NCBI GenBank assembly: GCA_015233155.1
Contig: JADFYG010000003.1
Span: forward strand, 62,001-126,000
Direction of reading: 5' to 3'
DNA from: Candidatus Rifleibacteriota bacterium
GTDB taxonomy: Bacteria > Muiribacteriota > Ozemobacteria > Ozemobacterales > Ozemobacteraceae
DNA length: 64,000 bases
Under the pieces are notes generated by a model. That model worked only from the letters and a program-made list of their open reading frames with translations, was not told the origin of the DNA and did not search any database. The stretch's first letter is position 1, and every line of letters begins with the position of its first letter. Made by a program: the position numbers and the translations under genes. Positions 60,264 to 64,000 of the stretch are shown one piece after another.

Positions 60264-60751
60264 CGGCCCCTGCCACCCATTTCGCGATCCATTTCCCGCT
60301 TAAGATCTTTTTTCGCTATGGTTTCCCGCTTGTCATACTGCCGCTTGCCTTTAACAAGCGCAACTTCAACCTTCACTTTTCCTGCCTTGAAATACATTCT
60401 GAGTGGAATGATAGTGTTTCCTGATGCATTCACCTTCTGGAACCACTTCAGAATCTGTCGGTGATGCGCCAATAATCGCCGTTTACGTAACGGTGCATGA
60501 TCCTGCCGATTTGCGAACGCGTTTGAACCGATATGGACCTCATATAACCAAAGCTGGTTATTCTCGATTTCCGCGTAACCATCCTTGAGATTGACACGAC
60601 CTTCCCGGCAAGGCCGGAGTTCTGTTCCAAGAAGAGCGATTCCGACTTCAAGCTTTTCAAGGATGAAATACTCATAGCCTGCCTGGCGATTCCCGGCTAT
60701 CAGCTTGACGCCGTCAGCGTCTTTTCCCGTCTGCGATTTCAACAAGATCAC
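60260..60751 (-). CDS. smpB: SsrA-binding protein SmpB
   Basis: 163 residues, the family's normal size. I-A-x-N-R-Q-A-x-Y-E-Y-F-I-L-E, G-T-E-L-R-P-C-R-E-G-R-V-N-L-K-D-G-Y-A and the basic C-terminal tail (AKKDLKREMDREMGGRGR) identify SmpB, which carries tmRNA into stalled ribosomes. The start is GTG at 60751; it overlaps the end of the upstream TPR gene by 38 bases. A tmRNA gene (ssrA) is often near smpB but I find none here. Confidence 0.92.
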   Translation of the reverse strand: MILLKSQTGKDADGVKLIAGNRQAGYEYFILEKLEVGIALLGTELRPCREGRVNLKDGYAEIENNQLWLYEVHIGSNAFANRQDHAPLRKRRLLAHHRQILKWFQKVNASGNTIIPLRMYFKAGKVKVEVALVKGKRQYDKRETIAKKDLKREMDREMGGRGR

Positions 60752-61859
60752 CCACTTTCACACCGCTTCCGAATTGCTTGCGGATCAATGCCCATGCCGA
60801 CCTGGCAAAGACCTTGGTTACCAGAAGTTCGCCCGAAATGGTATCCGGTAATCTGCCAAGCACCTTGCCGGTATTTGGGTCAATGACAGGATCACCTGGA
60901 CGAAACGAACGCAGTCCCAGAGAATATTCATCGGCAAGCTTCAAGCCTCGGTCCAGTCCTAAGTCGAGAACTATCTGACGATCGAGTCTGGAAAGGACTC
61001 TCCCGGCGGCTGCAACTGAAGAAGGGGCTTCCCGTTCGAGTGGGGCAAGCCTGCGACGAACATCTTCATCCATTGGATTAGTTTTCAGCATGCCGCGAAG
61101 CGCACGAGCGGCAGGTTCGATATCATTTCCGGCGATCAGAGAATCGATGGCTTCCAATTGGAACTCATGGGAAACGTCCGGTAGTTCCAGCAGACGGCTA
61201 TAGGCCTTCCGACTGCCTGTGCCGTCTCCACCATCCTTGGAAACCCTTGCCAGCATAAGCAGATATTCTGAATTAGCCGGATATGCGGTGACAGCTTCCT
61301 TGAACTCCGCAATGGCCGCATTCCACTGGCCTTCGTAAAGAAAATTTCGACCAAGCATGAAACTTTCGGCTGCCTTGCGCTCCCGTTCTTTTGTAATCTT
61401 TATCTGATCGAATGCGGGATACTCATTATTTTCGGTTTGAAGCGCCTTTCGGCGATCTCCGATGAGATTGGTCAGTCGGATGGCTTCTTCCCAATGTGAG
61501 AGAGAGTCGCCGAGGCGACCCATTTCGCGATAAAGCTTTCCCAACCAGTAATGGGCTTTTATCATGTTGGGCTCGAGCTCTAAAGCGTGTTTCCAAAACC
61601 GCTCAGCTTCGGGAAAATCTCCGCGAAGATATCGGCGATAACCCTCTTCATAGGAATCCATGGCCTGGTCGAATACGGAAAGGACCTCATGACGCGCCAT
61701 TGAAGATGGAAGTGGCGGGGCAGGAGCGGCGCAAATAACCGATAAACCGAAAGCCCAGATAATGCTCAGTATTAAAAATGTACGAACAACATGTATTTGG
61801 CTGATTTTTGAGGTCTCACTGAAAACAGACTGAACGGCTGAAATCAGACCTTCAGGCAT
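60714..61859 (-). CDS. TPR-repeat exported protein
   Basis: 381 residues. A hydrophobic segment (LILSIIWAFGLSVICA) is the signal, then several TPR repeats: MDSYEEGYRRYLRGDFPEAE and IKAHYWLGKLYREMGRLGDS. The last 110 residues carry a beta-rich domain (LDLGLDRGLKLADEYSLGLR; VKVGDLVEIADG) that may bind nucleic acid or peptide. I chose the ATG at 61859 because the stretch before it forms a GC-rich hairpin at 61866-61892; the ATG at 61928 would encode an additional 23 residues through it. Confidence 0.7.
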   Translation of the reverse strand: MPEGLISAVQSVFSETSKISQIHVVRTFLILSIIWAFGLSVICAAPAPPLPSSMARHEVLSVFDQAMDSYEEGYRRYLRGDFPEAERFWKHALELEPNMIKAHYWLGKLYREMGRLGDSLSHWEEAIRLTNLIGDRRKALQTENNEYPAFDQIKITKERERKAAESFMLGRNFLYEGQWNAAIAEFKEAVTAYPANSEYLLMLARVSKDGGDGTGSRKAYSRLLELPDVSHEFQLEAIDSLIAGNDIEPAARALRGMLKTNPMDEDVRRRLAPLEREAPSSVAAAGRVLSRLDRQIVLDLGLDRGLKLADEYSLGLRSFRPGDPVIDPNTGKVLGRLPDTISGELLVTKVFARSAWALIRKQFGSGVKVGDLVEIADGKRR

Positions 61860-61865
61860 ACATCC

Positions 61866-61892
61866 AACGCCCGGTCGTCGCGGCCGGGCGTT
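61866..61892. repeat. GC-rich inverted repeat before TPR gene
   Basis: AACGCCCGG at 61866-61874 pairs with CCGGGCGTT at 61884-61892 over a nine-base loop. With no T run, it is not a terminator. It may be a repetitive palindrome or attenuator between the M23 gene and the TPR gene. Confidence 0.5.
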
Positions 61893-61940
61893 GAATTCAT
61901 GAAGAAAATTCACGGGTTCCTGCCCCATCGGGCCCGAGCC

Positions 61941-62792
61941 TCAACGTCTGCTCAGAAAGATTAATGGATTCAAATATCGCCCATGTACCTGAACCGCAAA
62001 GTGCAGGTGGGGCCCGGTGGCGCGACCGGAGGAGCCTACCAGTCCGATAATCTGGCCACGTCGCACATACTGACCGCAAACGCAACGATATCCGGCAAGA
62101 TGTCCGAAGCTCAAAATAGTCTGATTGCTTGTTCTGATGCGGACGACCCGTCCGATGGCCCCGTCACGTGCAGCTTCGATAACCACGCCATCACTTGGAG
62201 CCGCAACCGGTGTGCCCGGATTGGAACGAATATCTATGGCACCATGAAAAGACCGACGATGAGTTATGGGATGCAGACGAAGTCCGAAACCTGAAGAAAT
62301 AGAGCCTTGTACTGGCCAGAGCAATCCCTCGACCGATTTGACCGACTGTATCGACACGACACGAAATCGCCTGGACAACGCACTTTCAGGTGTTGGCGCA
62401 GCAAGGGTGCGGGCAAGACGATAGACCAACCAGTCGCTTACTCTTGCATAACTTCTGATGAATTCGTCATACTGTTGGGCGGCAAGCACGACAGGCCCCG
62501 CAGAGCATTTTTGCCAGGAAGTGGAGGATGCTGGCGATATGCCGGAACAAGAGAAGACATGGGTAGCTTCGCAGTGCAAATTCTGTCCGGGCCGACGGTC
62601 TGCTGCACTGACCTGTGGGACGATGGAGGCTTCCCCTTTTGCGACAAGAATTCGTTTGGCTACACTCAAATCAGATTGAATCTGAAATGCGGCTATCTCA
62701 GGAGACGGTGTAAAAAGCTGAACCCCGGCCCATGCCGCCGCAAAAAGCGTCAACCGGGCAATAAAGGGAAGATTCTTTTTGTGATGAAGCAT
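61941..62792 (-). CDS. M23-family metallopeptidase (LytM domain)
   Basis: 283 residues. A signal-like N-terminal helix (about 9-27) precedes an uncharacterised middle region and a C-terminal LytM domain: G-S-I-S-S-G-F-G-L-R, S-F-H-G-A-I-D-I (zinc H and D) and G-P-H-L-H-F (zinc H-x-H). All ligands are present, so the enzyme could cut peptide bridges in peptidoglycan. Its start follows rho by about five bases, so it is co-transcribed with rho. Confidence 0.88.
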   Translation of the reverse strand: MLHHKKNLPFIARLTLFAAAWAGVQLFTPSPEIAAFQIQSDLSVAKRILVAKGEASIVPQVSAADRRPGQNLHCEATHVFSCSGISPASSTSWQKCSAGPVVLAAQQYDEFIRSYARVSDWLVYRLARTLAAPTPESALSRRFRVVSIQSVKSVEGLLWPVQGSISSGFGLRLHPITHRRSFHGAIDIRSNPGTPVAAPSDGVVIEAARDGAIGRVVRIRTSNQTILSFGHLAGYRCVCGQYVRRGQIIGLVGSSGRATGPHLHFAVQVHGRYLNPLIFLSRR

Positions 62793-62797
62793 CAGGA

Positions 62798-64000
62798 TCA
62801 GCTTTTTCCGGATGTCTTGTAATTCGGATTGATAAGGGCAATAAATTCCGCATTGGTTTTGGTTGCCGAGATACTCTTTACAAGCATTTCCACGACCTCC
62901 TGGGTGCCCTTGTCATCGAAGGCGCGGCGCAGGATGATAATCTTGTTCAGGTCTTCCTGGCTCATTAACAGCTCTTCTTTCCGTGTTCCGGACATTTTCA
63001 CATCTATACACGGGAAAATACGCTTATTGAAAAGCTTTCGATCGAGGTGGAGCTCCATATTGCCGGTGCCCTTGAACTCCTCGAAGATTACCTCGTCCAT
63101 TTTGGAGCCTGTATCGACGAGAGCGGTAGCAATAACTGTAAGTGAACCGCCTCCCTCGATTTTACGGGCTGCACCCAAAAAACGCTTTGGCTTATGGAGC
63201 GCGAATGGATTTACACCCCCGGTCAACGTCTGCCCGGCGGAAGGGACGGAAATATTGTAGGCTCGGGCTAGTCGCGTGATCGAGTCCAGCAGGATAACCA
63301 CATCGCGTCCCATTTCGACATGACGCTTGGCTTTTTCCAGCACAAGCTCGGAAACCTTGATGTGATGACTGATGTGTTCATCGAATGTCGAAGCAATAAC
63401 TTCGGCGTCAACCGAACGGCGCATATCGGTGACTTCTTCCGGACGCTCGTCGATCAGCAATACCAGCATCAACACTTCCGGGTGATTAGCCAGAATCGAG
63501 TTTGCAAGCTTCTTTAGAAGAACTGTTTTGCCTGCTTTGGGAGGAGCAACTATCAGCCCGCGTTGTCCCTTGCCTATGGGGCAAATAAGATCGAGAACGC
63601 GGACGGAGATATCATTTTCGCTGGTTTCCAGATGAAAGCGCTCAGACGGAAAAACGGGAATGCCATCTTCGAAATTCGCGCGGCGTCGTGTGGATTCAAG
63701 ACTGTAACCATTCACCGCCTCAATTTTGAGAAGCGAATGATAACTTTCGTTGTCTTTTGGCAATCGAACCTGAGCAATAATGGTATCGCCATTCTGCAAG
63801 CCAAAGCGTTTCAGTTGCGACGGAGAAACATAAACGTCATCATCGTTTTGAATGTATGAACGCGTACGAATGAAACCATATCCATCGGGCATTATATCGA
63901 GAGTCCCCTCGGATAGGGCAAGTCCCTGTTTTTCGAGGTGATGCCGCATGACCGAGCGAATCAACTGTTCCTTTTTCGCCTTCTCATGTCCGGACACTCC
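62798..64000 (-). CDS. rho: Transcription termination factor Rho, 5' end beyond the window
   Basis: About 400 residues run off the right edge. They include the RNA-binding cold-shock-like domain (L-D-I-M-P-D-G-Y-G-F-I-R), Walker A (A-P-P-K-A-G-K-T), Walker B-like L-L-I-D-E-R-P-E-E-V-T-D-M, V-I-L-L-D-S-I-T-R-L-A-R, and Q-loop residues near S-A-G-Q-T-L-T-G-G-V. A GTG at 63997 could be read as a start, but the protein would lack most of the usual N-terminal Rho_N helices, so the gene probably begins further right. It is an RNA-dependent helicase that ends transcripts. It heads the operon rho, M23, TPR, smpB, amiC and GerMN. Confidence 0.92.
   Translation of the reverse strand, partial: GVSGHEKAKKEQLIRSVMRHHLEKQGLALSEGTLDIMPDGYGFIRTRSYIQNDDDVYVSPSQLKRFGLQNGDTIIAQVRLPKDNESYHSLLKIEAVNGYSLESTRRRANFEDGIPVFPSERFHLETSENDISVRVLDLICPIGKGQRGLIVAPPKAGKTVLLKKLANSILANHPEVLMLVLLIDERPEEVTDMRRSVDAEVIASTFDEHISHHIKVSELVLEKAKRHVEMGRDVVILLDSITRLARAYNISVPSAGQTLTGGVNPFALHKPKRFLGAARKIEGGGSLTVIATALVDTGSKMDEVIFEEFKGTGNMELHLDRKLFNKRIFPCIDVKMSGTRKEELLMSQEDLNKIIILRRAFDDKGTQEVVEMLVKSISATKTNAEFIALINPNYKTSGKS

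Noticed and set aside
60260-60751. tmRNA (ssrA) or tRNA gene near smpB
   Set aside because: No tRNA-like ends or tag-encoding frame seen here or in any intergenic gap.

Overview
The window looks like chromosomal DNA of a Gram-negative-type (diderm) bacterium of roughly even base composition. It encodes envelope functions (AsmA-like protein, lytic transglycosylases, FecR-domain protein, Lgt/LspA, many lipoproteins), several type IV prepilin-like proteins and a full set of housekeeping genes (accDA, rpoD, rng, smpB, rho, rluD, lspA). The rng / radical-SAM pair is an order familiar from clostridia, while AsmA and soluble lytic transglycosylase point to an outer membrane. I think a little-cultured phylum rich in pilin-like proteins (for example a Riflebacteria-type lineage) is possible, but this is an inference with low confidence. 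Apart from a short transposon-like element and palindromic repeats there is no sign of prophage, integrated plasmid, CRISPR or RNA genes. No gene-free stretch exceeds about 260 bases.

Layout. 1-436: a type II toxin-antitoxin pair, the toxin running off the left edge. 517-4258: FecR-domain protein and a Slt-type transglycosylase. 4437-6981: an EF-G paralogue, a strong bidirectional terminator and a STAS protein. 7123-10773: a giant AsmA-like protein. 10901-17145: a tightly packed four-gene operon (secreted M14 carboxypeptidase, large membrane protein, membrane-anchored GTPase, membrane coiled-coil protein). This is the most unusual block of the window. 17246-23875: C39-like membrane protein, duplicated-domain lipoprotein, ThpR and a TPR/HEAT membrane protein. 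24046-27364: a small metabolic operon (cyclase-family hydrolase, GNAT-like protein, thiolase-fold protein lacking the usual nucleophile, DUF35 partner). 27595-32653: a pilin-like cluster. 32743-39619: a K+ channel, a MITE-like element with target-site duplication, a caspase-like protein, a HAMP protein, a pilin-domain-like membrane protein, RluD, two tandem Lgt paralogues and LspA. 39797-43729: CxxCH lipoprotein, then accD-accA-rpoD. 43830-57206: a long minus-strand operon-like run (NHL lipoprotein, MltG, BtuF/C/D-like importer, NHL protein, TPR lipoprotein, small protein, radical SAM, DUF2344, RNase G, two envelope proteins), much of it stitched together with 4-base overlaps. 57324-57713: a prepilin. 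57729-64000: GerMN protein, AmiC-type amidase, SmpB, TPR protein, M23 peptidase and Rho (its 5' end cut by the window).

How the genes fit together: lipoprotein maturation enzymes (lgt x2, lspA) sit among many lipoprotein genes. Cell-wall enzymes (Slt, MltG, AmiC, M23 and a GerMN protein) recur through the window. A BtuF-like importer shares a transcription unit with a radical SAM protein carrying a B12-binding-like domain. Start codons were chosen by Shine-Dalgarno spacing and gene overlap; several are TTG or GTG.
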